A DNA stretch of 64,000 nucleotides, taken from NCBI GenBank assembly GCA_963930655.1, contig OZ005611.1, forward strand, positions 20,695,001 through 20,759,000, given 5' to 3'. Positions 1-11,827 of the stretch are shown here, in pieces. The stretch is from Myrica gale (taxonomy: Eukaryota; Streptophyta; Magnoliopsida; Fagales; Myricaceae). Numbering within the stretch: position 1 is the first letter of the stretch; each line of letters opens with the position of its first letter. Below the pieces are notes generated by a model. It was not told where the DNA came from, ran no database searches, and saw only the letters and a program-made list of their open reading frames with translations. The position numbers and the translations under genes are program-made.

Positions 1-23
1 CCATTGCACCTACAAAGATGGCA

Positions 24-1845
24 TCAATCAAGTAAACAAAGACCCCGCCTCCTCAAGTTGTCTATAGTCATAATTCTCTCATGCATCGCCTCCCACACAA
101 AAAAGGAAACCCTCATAGGAACAAAGGACCTCCAAATCTGCCTCCATGGGAAAGACAGGGTCGGGCTACAAGAAAGAAACCCATACATCAACTTCACAGA
201 GAAAATGTCATTCTTGGTACCCATCCAGCGAATCTTATCTTCAGCCCCAATCCTCAAGGGCTCGAAAACTGAACATTCCAAGCACCCAATCCAAAATTCC
301 CCTCCCAATAATCCGCCACCCAAGCATCCTTATTGCTAGCAATAGAAAAGAGGGACGGGAAGGCAAGCCGCAAGGGTCTCTCGCCACACCAAAGGTCACT
401 CCAAAAGCGAACTCGAGTGCCACTACCAGCGTTGAACCGAATGAAGTGGTTAAAGGGATCCAACCCTTTGCTAATACACCTCCAAAGATCAACTCCATAA
501 GTTCCTCTCCTCTGACGGGTTCTCCACCCACCTAACTCTCTCCCAAACTTCTCCACTATAACATTCCACCACAAAATGTTACTTTCAAAAGCAATGCGCC
601 ACAACCACTTCCCAAGCAAAGCCTTATTGAAAGTAATTAAGCGCCTAATACCCAGCCCTCCTTGCTGAATGGGGCAGCACACTCTCTCCCAATTAAGCAA
701 ATGAAACTTGTGCTCAGTCTCAGTGCTTCCCCACAAGAAGTCCCTCTGTAACTTCTCCAATCTACAAGCAACGGACGAAGGGATGGGGAGAAGAGACAAG
801 ATATAAGTAGGGAGATTTGCAAGAGTGGACTTGATCAAAGTGACTCTCTCACCTATCGAAAGATAGCTCCTCTTCCAGCTTCTCCATTTTCTCAACGATG
901 TTATTCCATATACTAATACTTTTGAAACGAGCCCCCAAAGGAAGACCAAGATAAGTGATAGGAAGAGAGGCAACCCTACAACCCAAGATATCAGCCAAGA
1001 TTTGGACATTGCCCACCACTCCAATGGGAATGGCCTCAGATTTCAAAAGGTTAATCTTGAGACCAGACACCGCTTCGAAACAAGGCAAAAGACAACGGAG
1101 GTTGCGAAACTGGCTCTCCTCCGCCCCACACAAAATAAAGAGTGCCATCAGTGAATAGTAAGTGAGAGATGCTCACCCTACCACTGTCAACCGTAAACCC
1201 CTCCAAGGAACCCACCTCAACCAACCTATTCAGCATCAGACTCAGCGCTTCCATGACAATAATAAATAAAAAGGGCGAGAGGGGGTCGTCTTGGCGCAAA
1301 CCACGGGAACCACTAAAGAAGCCCTTAAGAGATCCATTCACCATTACCGAATATCTAGGAGAAGAAATACAAAACTTCATCCACCTACACCACTTAACTC
1401 CAAAGCCACACCTCCGCAACAAGTAAATGAGAAAGTTCCAATTAACATGATCATAAGCTTTATGGATATCGAGCTTGCATAGCATTCCAGGCAAATTAGA
1501 TTGCAGCCTAGACTCAATGCACTCGCTCGCAATCAGGACCGAATCCAAAATCTGTCTACCCCTCACAAAAGCACACTGGGAAGGCGAGATAATGGAACCC
1601 AAAACCAGCTTAAGCCTATTAGCCAAAACTTTTGCCAAGATTTTGTAGACCCCTCCCACAAGGCTTATAGGACGAAAGTCCTTAACCTCCACGGCCTCAT
1701 ACTTCTTCGGGATCAGAACAATGAAAGTAGCATTGAGACTTCTGACAAATTTCCCGGCCTGAGCAAACTCATTAAACATGGAAATAACATCACCTTTAAC
1801 AACATCCCAACAGGATTGAAAGAAAGCTAAGGATAATCCGTCCGG
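24..1845 (-). pseudogene. LINE A ORF2, C-terminal half (reverse transcriptase and zinc-binding region)
   Basis: Frames at 1866-1051, 1148-849, 1024-254 and 323-24 together encode the palm, thumb and zinc-binding parts of a plant LINE ORF2. Visible RT motifs are KLDIHKAYDHVNW (motif A), GLRQDDPLSPFLF (motif B, with D where G is usual) and LLFTDGTLYF at the place of the F/YADD catalytic box. The second catalytic aspartate there is glycine, so the enzyme should be inactive even apart from the frameshifts. Downstream come GERVTLIKSTLANLPTY and GGLGIRRL, typical of the RT-to-zinc-binding linker. The reading frame was cut from its N-terminal half by the hAT-like insertion at 1848. Confidence 0.8.
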
Positions 1846-1847
1846 AC

Positions 1848-3180
1848 TAGGGCTGCACAATGCCACTGGGAAATTCCGGTGGCACCGGCACCGGGTTCCC
1901 GGTACCCGGCCTAACCGGTGTCGGTGTAGCTTTAGTTTTTTGAAAAAAAACGGCAGTTTCCGGTTTAACCGGGTTTTTTTTTAAGTTTTTTTAGTTTAGT
2001 TTCTACTAAATAGTTTAAGCTTTAGTTTCACCTCAAGACGTATTATTCTAGAAGTATGGCAAAGTCTACTCAATAGTTTAGTTTCACCTGAATATTTGAG
2101 ATTTGTTGTTGGTTTTGTCTAATCAAATACTTACATTCTATTTAGAAAAAAAAAAAAAAATACTTACATTCAAGTTACCAAGAAGCTTGCTAGGTGAATA
2201 AACTAGTTATTTAGAATTTTGGTAGAAAAAATTACGAATTTATTGTATTTAGAAGGGTATATACGAAGGCATTCGAATCATAATTAAAGAGTTTAATGTC
2301 AAACTTTGGTAAGTACATCGCATAATATAAGTCAAAAGGTCGAGATTCTACCACGAAATTTTTTAAATCAATGTATGAGTTTAAGAGTTTTTATGAAATT
2401 TTAACAAATTGTCTAAATTTCTAAAATTGACAAATCACTATTAAATTTATACCATGCTTGCAAAATCAGTCACTCAATTACATTTTAGTTCAAATTTCTA
2501 ATACATTTTAGTTCAAAAATTCAGACAGACATCACGTTTGCGTTTGACAAGCGCTCGAGCGCCTTCAAAAATTGCTGAATTTTTGGATTTTCCTTGTGAA
2601 ACCAAGGGAAACTCTACTAGGTTTTGAACATGTTTTAAAATTGTTAATTAGAGGGAAAATACATATTCTCCCCTTTAAGTGTTGTTAGGGTCTAAACTGG
2701 ATTTTTTAAAAGATAATAGTTTCTACTTACAGTGACGTCTCTATTACTTTGGACTTTAAATTCTCATCTTATCTTTTAAGATGATCTTTAATTTTATTGA
2801 TTTGGAATTTGGATTTCATTAGTTTAGATTTTATTGATATGTGATTAATGGACCAAAAGAAAAAAGAAAAAATGCATTGGGTCAAGTGCATAAAATGCTA
2901 AAAAATGACTCAATATGAATGTAGGACCACCGCTAAGGGCCGGTTTTTGCCCTTAACGGTGTAGGTGTAGGTGTAGGTGGCAATTTTTTCAAAACCGGCC
3001 TACCCGGTGTAGGTGCCGGTTTCGGCACCTACACCGGGGTTGTGCAGCCCTAGCCCGAACCGGGGGCTTTATCCCCATTAAGACTCTTCACAGCACCGGT
3101 CACCTCATCTTCGTCAAAGGATCTTTCAAGCCAATCGGCCTGGCCAAAACCGGTACCTACACCGGGGTTGTGCAACCCTA
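1848..3180. mobile_element. Non-autonomous hAT-like element in LINE A
   Basis: Termini are TAGGGCTGCACAA at 1848-1860 and TTGTGCAACCCTA at 3168-3180, with an earlier right-type terminus TTGTGCAGCCCTA at 3040-3052. The outer flanks are a perfect 8-bp TSD, GTCCGGAC, at 1840-1847 and 3181-3188, as hAT transposases make. Both ends have GC-rich subterminal motifs related to CCGGTGTAGGTG. The middle is AT-rich with no transposase ORF. The right end is abnormal: 3053-3141 is a copy of the LINE flank at 3181-3269, followed by a 39-bp second element end. Confidence 0.85.
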
Positions 3181-3269
3181 GTCCGGACCGGGGGCTTTAT
3201 CCCCATTAAGACTCTTCACAGCACCGGTCACCTCATCTTCGTCAAAGGATCTTTCAAGCCAATCGGCCT
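3053..3269. repeat. 89-bp flank duplication at the right end of the hAT-like element
   Basis: Bases 3053-3141 and 3181-3269 are near-identical copies of the LINE A ORF2 sequence around the APGPDG codons. They are separated by 39 bp of element terminus (3142-3180). The outer copy starts with the perfect TSD; the inner copy starts with GCCCGAAC, two changes away. The offset is 128 bp. Confidence 0.9.
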
Positions 3270-4500
3270 CTGCCCCAGAAATCGAATCAAACCCCAAGTC
3301 ATACAGCAAAGGTCTCCACGAAAGAGGTTCCTGATACAAAGATCCGTAGAAGCTAACAATCTCATCAGAAATGCGATCGATATCCTCCACAAGTTCCCCA
3401 TCAACCACCAACGAAGAAATAGAGCCTTTCTATTGGAGTTGGCCACTCGATGAAAAAACTTGATGCACCTATCACCCTCTTTGAGCCAAAGAGCTCTAGA
3501 TTTCTGCCGCCAACAAGTCTCTTCCATATCAAGCAAGAGCTCTAACTCCCCAGCAACTTCCAACTTTCGTGCTTTGCCACCCTCGTCAATAAACCCACTT
3601 TCTTCCAAAACATCAAGAGAGGAGAGCTCATGTAACAGCGAGGACTTCTTAAATGCAACATCACCAAACACCTCACGGTTCCAAACAATGAGATCCCTCT
3701 TAAGTGCCTTCAATTTAGAAGCAAGCACAAAACTAGGCGAACCAGAAAAATACATAAGATCTCCACCACAAACTCACCATATCAACGAACCCGTCCGCCT
3801 TGAGCCACATGTTTTCGAACCGAAAAGGTCGCTTACCACTTCCCACAACACCACACTCCAAGCATATCGGAAAATGATCTGATAGTAGGCGAGGCAGCAT
3901 TTTCTGAGAGACTTCCGAAAACAATGACTCCCAACTAGGAGTAAAGAGAAAGCGATCAATTCTGGACCAAGATTGAACATGCCTTCCATTAGACCAAGTG
4001 AAATGGCCACCCAACAGGGGAGTATCGATCAACTGAGTCTCATCAATAAACTCCGAGAATTCCGACATGGCATTGTTAAACCCCTCTGATCCAGGTCGTT
4101 CACTCGAGAAGCGATAAACGTTAAAATCTCCCTAAAACACCATTGTAGATCCCACCACTCCAACATCTCAACCAATTCGTCCCAAATAAAACGTCTCCTA
4201 TTATCAGCATTAGGACCATAAACCCCGAGAATTCTCAAACAACCCCATCCTCAACATTCTTAAAATCACCGAAACTGAAAAACAACCAACACTCGACTCC
4301 ACCAACTCTAGAACCCTCGAGTCCTAAATAATCAAAATACCCCCCGAAGCACCCTCCGCCTCAAGACAACACCAACCAACATGGGACCCCCCCCCCAAAA
4401 GACTCCTAATAGTGGCTCTAGAAACAACTGTCAACTTCGTCTCTTGCAAGCAAACCAGATCTGGTCTCCAGCCCCTTAATAAATTACCAACTCTACTACA
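3181..4500 (-). pseudogene. LINE A ORF2, N-terminal half (endonuclease and start of RT)
   Basis: Frames at 4238-4029, 4068-3733, 3755-3228 and 3411-3178 encode endonuclease/exonuclease/phosphatase-type sequence: ILGVYGPNADNRRRFIW, then [10 protein letters not shown], then RLLSDHFPI with the SDH box, then [10 protein letters not shown]. The linker follows with LWLKEGDRCIKFFHRVAN. The last frame ends in KAPGPD, the conserved start of the RT fingers, exactly where the hAT-like element has inserted. The matching continuation (SPDG) is at about 1845. Frameshifts near 4100 and 3740 show decay. Confidence 0.8.
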
Positions 4501-4550
4501 TTTGGCTCTATCGTTGAGCCCCCTTACGTTCTAACTAATTATTCTAGGCT

Positions 4551-6182
4551 TCATAATAACTTTTGTGAACCCCTCCTATCCTTCCTTGATTTCTTTGAAA
4601 CATAAGACTTCCCCTCGTAATTAACTGTGAAGTTCAAACCTTTAAGCTCCCTAAGGCCTCTCCCCACCGAGTGAGAAGGAGTTTTCTGAAATCTCTCCCT
4701 CTCCAAAGAAGCAAACAGAGCCATCAACTGCTCCTCATGACCATCACAAGAAACTCCAACTTGTCTAATGGATGAAACCAAATTCAACACCCAACCAGAA
4801 TTCTCGTGCTCAGAAGAAACTGGTGCTGGAACCGAAACCAAATCAAGTACACCCGTCTCCTCCCCAGCAGAAGCTCCCTCGGGACAAGGTAGCATGCTAG
4901 TTTCCTCAAACCCGGAAGAAGCCTCTGGAAACTCAACGAGAGCCAAGGACAGATCTTCCACTATCGGGTCATTCAAAGCATTCTGGCTTGGGAAAGGCTC
5001 GACAAGCTCAACAGAAACAGGGCCATAGGCCCCAACTTCAGTAGACAACATGTTGAGTTCAAAGGCAGCTGCTCCTTCAAGGGAAAGAAACACGAAGCTG
5101 CCCCGAGCTCCCCTGAGTTCTGGGAAGAACCACGCACCATCAACTGAGAAGAAGTCGGCACTGGTGGCAGAGGCACCACAGCCCGGCCACCTGCGGGGCT
5201 CTCCTCTGATGCCGGCGAGGCTCCTGCGAAACCCACTGCCATCGTCGACTGGTCCACAGCAAGCTCCGGCTGCAGAGAGGAGGGAGCTGGCACGATAAAC
5301 AAAGGAGAACCCAAGACTCCGGCAAGTTCCCCCAATGTCATCGGCGAAACTCCGACAAGACCCACTCCGTGGGCAGATGAAGTCGACCCATCTTCCAGAT
5401 GCCGGAAGGTGGGCTGAGGAATCGCGCAGCAAAGAGAAGGCCTCTGATCCGCTCGAGGGGCTTGAAAGAAGCCCGAGTCGGGAGACCCAGACAAACCCCG
5501 GCCCTCCACCACACCGGCCCTGTCCAGAGATAGAGTCGGCCCAAAAATAGGGAGACCCGACCCAACCACCTCCAAAGGTCCATATTCCAGACCTGACCCG
5601 GACTCACTGTCAACTAAACCAAATGAGCCCACGAGCCCCATAAACCCATCACCACAGTCCCTACAGCTACGACCCAACCCCCCCGGGCCTGAAAGGCCAA
5701 ACTTATCCAACGCAGACAAAAGCCTGTCCATCTCCAATTTTAAAGCAAGGAGCCTCCCGCGAAAATGCTTTGCACAGAAAAAGTCTCCCCCACACCTGCC
5801 AACCGAACATTCATTAAAAAGTTGTCTTGGGACCTGAAGCGTCAGCCGCCACTACTGCATGTAAATCTTCCTTCTTCGCGTGCGGACACGAAACGTCTCT
5901 CCCTCCAGTGGCTTTCTCCTTACCTTTCCTCGTAGATAACGCCACACCAGAAAGCACCGGCGATGGTGTCGTCTTGACTGCGTCGGCAAAGGAAACTCCA
6001 CCCCTCCTACCAGCTGCCTTCGAGGAGAAACGCGCTATTCTGGAGTTTTTGAAAAAATCAACCACAGCATGGAAGCAGTCAGCCATAATGAACCATCCTC
6101 TGCCTTGAAGAAGAAGAGGATAGCACACGCAATCGGAAAAATCTGATAATCTCACCACACAGCTGATCAGAAATACGAGCAA
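4551..6182 (-). pseudogene. LINE A ORF1 (gag-like) remnant
   Basis: Frames at 6182-5814, 5737-4973 and 5432-4551 lie just upstream of the endonuclease in LINE A. The first contains GVSFADAVK, a phrase common near the start of plant LINE ORF1 proteins. The rest is rich in Ser, Gly, Pro and Glu, without a recognisable DUF4283 body or CCHC knuckle, so the central RNA-binding region has probably been deleted. The C-terminal piece ends in basic residues (KKSRKDRRGSQKLL). Assignment rests mainly on position. The DNA is more GC-rich than its neighbours. Confidence 0.55.
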
Positions 6183-6233
6183 TCACCCGTAACACCCAAG
6201 AAGAAGAGGATAGCACACGCAATCGGAAAAATC
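6108..6233. repeat. 36-bp direct repeat at the LINE A 5' end
   Basis: Bases 6108-6143 and 6198-6233 are identical over 36 bp (90-bp offset). A separate 27-bp stretch, 5219-5245 inside ORF1, recurs exactly at 6291-6317, the apparent 5' junction of the element. Confidence 0.85.
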
Positions 6234-6317
6234 AAACCTGGAAGCTAACGACCGAAGCAATCAAAAGGGAGAAGAGGGAAGAGAGAGACAGGCTCCTGCG
6301 AAACCCACTGCCATCGT

Positions 6318-8458
6318 TAAAAGCGTCATCACAATGAATATGATTGCATTGCAGTTGGATCTAGAGTATCCCTGTTGATGAAAGATACGCCTCCTTCATC
6401 ATTTTCAGTCCCCATAGTATCCCCAACCGTTTTTCAATTTCAATAGTAGGTTGCAATTTTGACCTGAACTATATTGGAGCAGTATTCATAAATTTTGTAG
6501 CAATGTGTTTCTCCTATTTGATATATACAACTATGGCTGCAAAATACTACCTAAAACTATCAAGTTGTTATAGAAGTTGTCGCGTCACTCAGGGACCTTA
6601 TTCCCCCAGGCATTGCCCTAATCCGTTAACCACACGCTTGAAAGTGATGTTGTTAGGTTTAGAGACTTCAGATTTCCAAGTTGCTATAATCTCTACAAAA
6701 CTAAATAATTTTATTAAGTGAAATACTACTTATTCACTGCTAGAAACTAAAGTGAGGCCTCTTCACACCCCATGATCTAGATTACAAGTGATATAGGAGA
6801 AACATGAACCCCTAGCCACAGCAAAGACAATTTAAGCTTGTGAAATTCTACCATACAAAAAGGCTTGCAACAGTCTAACCATTAGAAACTTGACTACAAA
6901 ATCTAAAACTTCACAAAATGAGAACCTATGGACATTCCTTCTAATAAAAGATAACATCGTAATCTCAAGTTAATTCTCTTAACTTGCTGAGACTTTCACA
7001 TACAGAAAGAGCTAACTGGAGAAATGGAATGCACGACAAAAATATGTTGGGTAGAACCAGGACAAATAGGATTTAACCTTTTCATGGGACAAATGAGCTT
7101 AAAGCATCTGGCTATTAAGGATGCAGATCAAACAAATGCACCTTTTCATACTATTAAAGGATAAATCCACCAGAGTATCAAGTTTAAGCATCTGGTTACA
7201 TAGTGTTTGGTTGTAAAATTTTAATAAAATTTTGTGTTGGTGTTAAAAAAGAGGTGGTATTGGAATTGGTGAATGTGAGATAAATTTAAAAGTAAAATTT
7301 TGAAGTGTGTTTGTAAAGGTTAAATTTTAATAAAATTTAATAACATTTTGTTAAAATTTTTGATAAACAAACACTATGTAAATGTGTTTCACATGGCTTG
7401 TGAGCAAAATTAGGATGTAAATGCAAAAAACCAATTCCCAACTCAAATTGACATCAAAACCTCAAATTCAATCTCAAATTTAATAAATTTTATGTACAAA
7501 GCAAAGAAGAAAAATCAAGACATCAACCTCAACAGTATCACCACACCAAGGAATAGCTAGTAGATTAAATCAATAGATGAAGATGCCCCTGTCAGCCAAA
7601 AGGATTGGTCCAACGAAAGGGCTTCCTATAAGGTGACAATCCTAGTACACTCTTCCACAAGCACACTACACGTTGAAAATGGATCTGATGAACTACTGCA
7701 GGTAATATTGCATGCTAAATCTTCTGAAAGTAATGTTCTCGGCGGTAAGATGTGAGGAGGAGCACTTTGAATTCCTAAAATATACACACAATCTGAATTA
7801 AGACATCACACGTCTACCAACCTAATTCAGCTTGATAACAACTGAGCCTTAAGTTCAAGACACACACCAATACCTTCGACAATTTAAGTCTCACGTTTCA
7901 GAAATAAACTCAAGATATATTCCAAAAACACGATATGCAAAAATCCAAAACATAAGGCTTCAATATCCATCACATGGTCTCACGATTGTAGCGTACATAA
8001 CATCAAATATGACAAACTAAAAGGGCTAACTCCCCCAAATATCAACTCTAGTAAGTTTTAAACACATGACTCAACTTGGCACCTAAAACAGCGGCTAACT
8101 CCCCCCCGCCCTTTATCTTCTCCCTTCTTCCCCGGATAGTAGTGGGCGATGAGACTAAGTTGATAAAGAAATTGGACCAAAGCAACTCAAGTAAATTGCA
8201 TCATGCCGACACCAATCCAATTTTTTCTAAAAACATTGAAGCAATTAATATTTGTTCCTCATTGGTCTACAAATAGTCAGAAATGAAAAAGATAATGCCC
8301 CACCAGACGTTCCTAAAAGTATAATTGCCCCGTAATTCCGAGAGCTACATCCACTTATTAATCATGTAAAACGAAAACATCATAACCAATCCAACAAATC
8401 CGAAAAGAAATAAACCCAGAAACGTAATAACCGAACAGCAATTATCGAAGTGGCATAC
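6318..8458. other. Non-coding stretch, possibly GT14 intron 1
   Basis: No exon with GT14 similarity is visible on the minus strand between the exon 1 splice donor and LINE A. Most of it is AT-rich single-copy-looking DNA. It contains one small MITE at 7196-7381. Confidence 0.5.
7196..7381. mobile_element. Small MITE with 14-bp terminal inverted repeats
   Basis: TTACATAGTGTTTG at 7196-7209 is perfectly inverted at 7368-7381. The inside is AT-rich and carries repeated AAAATTTTA-type words, with no coding capacity. If the outer TA is the target duplication, it is about 180 bp and Tc1/mariner-like. The superfamily is not certain. Confidence 0.65.
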
Positions 8459-9035
8459 CATCCTGAGAAATAAGCGGGTAATCCAGCGCACTCAAAGGAA
8501 TAAACCAATTCCACCCACCATCCATTTTCAATAGTATCGCTGCGGCGCGCAGCGTCGTGGCGATATTGGAGGAGCCCATGTAGGTAAGGCGATCGGGCTT
8601 GCCCACAACATCCACATTCCCGAAAGCCCGAATCGCCGGCACAGCCATGACCGCCGCAACCAAACGGTGTTTCTCCTCTTCGACGGCGTCCGCCGAGAGG
8701 TGCAGGAGATAGCGGTTGCGCGGGTGGTAGACGGCGAGCAGGAGGCGAAGGATCCCGTTCCCGTCGCCGCGGCCGCCGGAGATGTAGTAGGCGAAGGCGG
8801 CCGGGTAGTGGGCACCGTGTCGGACGACAGAGGGGAAGGGCCTTGGGGAGCTGAAGGAAGAGAGAGAAGTAATTAACAAGAGGAGAATAAGAGAGACCAA
8901 TGCTGCAACGAAGAGCGTGAACAGCCATTTCTTTTCAGCTCCCATAGGTGCTGCTCTTGTTGATTTTGTCGTCGTCGGTTTTCTAGTTTTTGGTCTTCTT
9001 TTTGAACTGGAGAGGCTGCTGCACAAGGGTGCCAA
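8459..9035 (-). CDS. GT14-family beta-glucuronosyltransferase-like protein, exon 1 only
   Basis: GT14 (Core-2/I-branching type) enzymes of plants are Golgi type II membrane proteins; several GlcAT14 members add glucuronic acid to arabinogalactan proteins. This exon encodes the cytosolic tail, one membrane anchor (WLFTLFVAALVSLILLLL) and the N-terminal catalytic part, with FAYYISGGRGD, HPRNRYLLHLS and FIPLSALDYPLISQD. It ends in a canonical donor, GATG|GTATGC, after base 8459. The following exons should start with the Asp/Leu-rich continuation but are not found down to LINE A. The frame opens at 9035. The family start is normally MGAEKKWLF, which is Met31 here (codon 8945-8943), so the true start may be 8945. 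The rest of the gene may lie left of the window, beyond LINE A. Confidence 0.75.
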
Positions 9036-9094
9036 GGAAATGAGGCTAGACAGAGCGAGAGATTAGATCAGCAACTCTGAAATTTTCTCCCAAA

Positions 9095-9102
9095 AATATA
9101 TA
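9095..9102 (-). promoter_or_regulatory. Possible TATA box of the GT14 gene
   Basis: TATATATT on the minus strand, 60 bp upstream of the first in-frame ATG at 9035. The spacing would put initiation near 9065, leaving both candidate ATGs in the transcript. Confidence 0.4.
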
Positions 9103-10044
9103 TGGCTTTTTGGGCGGTGTCCCCTAGATCTATTTCCCTTCGCAAACATTATGCATATCTTTCGGATATATATAGATTCATTACATCTTCAATGACAGAC
9201 TATGCAATAAGAACGCTAGCGTAAGGGTTTTCAGGTCAGATTTGTGGTCATTGAAGAAAATGGAGTTCCTTCTTTCTTCTTTCCACATTAATTCGGTCCG
9301 ATCTCGGGATGAAAAGTGTTTGAATTACTCTTTACTCGAGGAGAATATAAACAGCTTAGTCTAAAGCTCTCAATCTCCCTCAAAGCGAGTGGTTTAAACT
9401 CTCCTTAATTTCACGTACTGAACTCTGAAGAGCTTTGCGAATGCGATTGCGGGACATTACTTCGGCCGTAGGATCTCAGAGTGGAGACCACGCGCTCATG
9501 GCGATGATGAGAAAAGAAGGTTGGGCAGGTGTTGGGAGTAATGAGATCTTCTATTTCCAGGCAAAAAGAAATTAGTGAAAATAGCAATTTTGGTAGTGGA
9601 AATAGGAACGACAGTTTTTTGAACATGTGGCAAGACCGCAAGAGAGTGACGCGGGGTGTCGTGTTAGGGTGGTATTGGGATTTTAATAAAGTCCAGGATG
9701 ACAAAAGCTCCAAAACCGAAAAAAGGATTTATGTCTTAGTTTTGACCATAGCTTTCGTGTGATAGATATATTCTATATTTTCCGTATTATTTTAAAAAAT
9801 CAAATATTTAAGTCTTTCATGTGTCAAAAATTAAATGCCCTCACTCAAAGACTCAAGATTCACTCCCAATCTTTTAATAATATTTGATACGTACACACGG
9901 TACGTACTAATTACTATTCCACGAAAATTAAAAACAAAATGCAAAATCATATCCGCTAGTTTAAAATATGTTTAGAAGAAAAAAGAAAAAACAAATTATG
10001 CTCCTACATTGATTATAAAAATAATATTATCAGCGAAAATGATG
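9103..10044. other. Upstream intergenic region
   Basis: AT-rich sequence between the GT14 promoter and LINE B. Only short ORFs without recognisable domains occur, and no repeat boundary was found. Confidence 0.5.
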
Positions 10045-10123
10045 TTTGTAGGGGAAATAATTTTTTTTTTCTTCTCGACATGATGTAAACATCAAACCGA
10101 ATCCTCCAAACATAAAGCATGTA

Positions 10124-11822
10124 CTAACAGATGTGCATAGCAGAAATAGAAATAAAACCAAAGCAACTCCTTTCAACTGACCACTTTGCAAGGAGATGTG
10201 CAAACTGATTACACTCCCTAGGAATCCAGCACAGAGAACAGTCCAGATGGGAGGAGAAGAAAGCTCGAACAGGGACCAAAAAATCCTCCAACAAAGGGCC
10301 CAAAGTTATCGATTGATCAAGAATCAAATTAGAAAGGAATTGGCAATCAGTTTCAAAGTTCACCACATTCAAGTTACGATCCAACGCAATGTTCACTGCT
10401 GCTGCAAACGCTGAAGATTCTCCATAAGAGAATTAGTGCTGGGAATTTGCTCCGTGTAAATCAAACAGAAGGAGCCTCCCGAGTCTAAGAAAGAGAGTTA
10501 AAATAGTCATCGTATCCCGAATGGCAACATCAACATTGCATCGGTATTGACCCGGTAAAGGCCTTCTGCAACCTGTGCTATATGATGATACCGAGGTACG
10601 CAACGCATGCAAATGATCAGAGTAACTGCAATGAAAAAATCGAAATAGATCAGCCAAAACCACTTCCTCATTCTGATGAACCACCATGTTACGCCAAAAC
10701 CAAAGAGAATCCATGACCAGGGCTGCATTCAAAGCCACATAACGTGCCTCTTCCCGAGGAACATTAAGAAGCCGATGAGATTGGAGGAACAAACGAGTAA
10801 AAGAAGTAAGAGTATGAGGAGGAAGACTCAAAACATCAACTGGCCAGGCAGATTGTAACCACAAACTTCTAGCCACAGGACAGTTAACAAAAAGATGTTC
10901 CCTATCCTCCTGAGCCAATCTACACAAAGGACATCTATCCAGACCAGCTTCATCAAAACCCAAAATAGCTTACAATCGACCCTTAAAAGGGAAAGCAAAA
11001 TTAGCACACCTCCATAGAAAAGTTTGAGACGATCCTGTACTTTTAACTTCCACAAAGCCTGCCAATCTTGTTCTTCTAAAATCATAGGAGGTTTGCTAGA
11101 TGCTTTCAAAAAGAGAAAAGCTGATTTCACAGTAAACATCCCACGAGGTTCAGGTTACCAAATCAAAGAATCAGGCTTATCCAAAGTTAAAGGACTCAAA
11201 CGACAAATGGCATTTGCCGAAGTTTCCTCGAACAAAGAACCAATAACATCCTTTTTCCATGAATGCAAGGAAAAGTCAAACAAATCCGCAACTCTCAAAC
11301 CATCAGCATCCTGCACATCTACTCTCCAAGTAGGTCGGCCATCACCAAAACCCAAGATCCATGGGTCATGAAAAATATCAATAGAATTACCATCTCGAGG
11401 CACATAACAAACTCTCATCATAAGAAAATCCCTGATATAGCACAACCCTTGCCATACCCAAGATGGTCGGCGAGCAGGCAAAGCATGTAAAAAATCCTTA
11501 CTACGAAAATATTTCGACTTTAAAACCTGGGCCCATAATTTGGATGGTTGCTGCATCAAATGCCACCCTAATTTAGCAATCAGTGCCGAATTAATATCAA
11601 AGAGCCTTCGAAGTCCCACACCACCCCACTCTTTCGAGGGACAAATTTTATTCCACGCAATTGGAGTAAAATGTCGATTGTGCTGTGTATGAAAACCCCA
11701 CCAAAAAGACTTAAAGATCGTATCCATTTGCTCACACCACGTCTTTGGCAATGATAAGGTTGTCATCTGATATTGTGGTAAGGCCATAGCTGTTGTGCGA
11801 AGGAGCACTGTACATCCCGCCT
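10124..11822 (-). pseudogene. LINE B ORF2 C-terminus: zinc-binding and RNase H regions
   Basis: Frame 11808-11155 has WGGVGLRRLFDINSALIAKL and WVWQGLCYIRDFL, the linker after RT. Frames 11139-10828 and 10963-10433 have CPLCRLAQEDREHLFVNCPVARSLWLQ, read as two parts of the zinc-binding motif. The last frame (10396-10124) holds part of a plant LINE RNase H: VNFETDCQFL (catalytic Asp) and CWIPRECNQFAHLLAKWS. An RNase H domain places LINE B with LINE C rather than with LINE A. Confidence 0.8.
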
Positions 11823-11827
11823 AAGAG

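Larger units (their letters stand above)
1..6317 (-). mobile_element. LINE A, L1-type non-LTR retrotransposon, 3' end outside window
   Basis: Read on the minus strand, this block gives a gag-like ORF1 (about 6182-4551), then an apurinic-type endonuclease, reverse transcriptase and a zinc-binding region (about 4500 to 24). That is the plant L1 order. The zinc-binding part at 323-24 has the usual run of tryptophans followed by RVSFFVWEA, and no RNase H domain is seen before the left edge. Frames shift repeatedly, so the copy is dead. A hAT-like element (1848-3180) interrupts the RT. The 5' end lies near 6290-6317 and is scrambled by short direct repeats. The poly(A) end and TSD are to the left of the window. 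Confidence 0.85.

Noticed and set aside
1840-3188. Two separate hAT insertions
   Set aside because: Only one left end exists and the outer TSD is perfect. A single insertion with right-end rearrangement explains the structure more simply.
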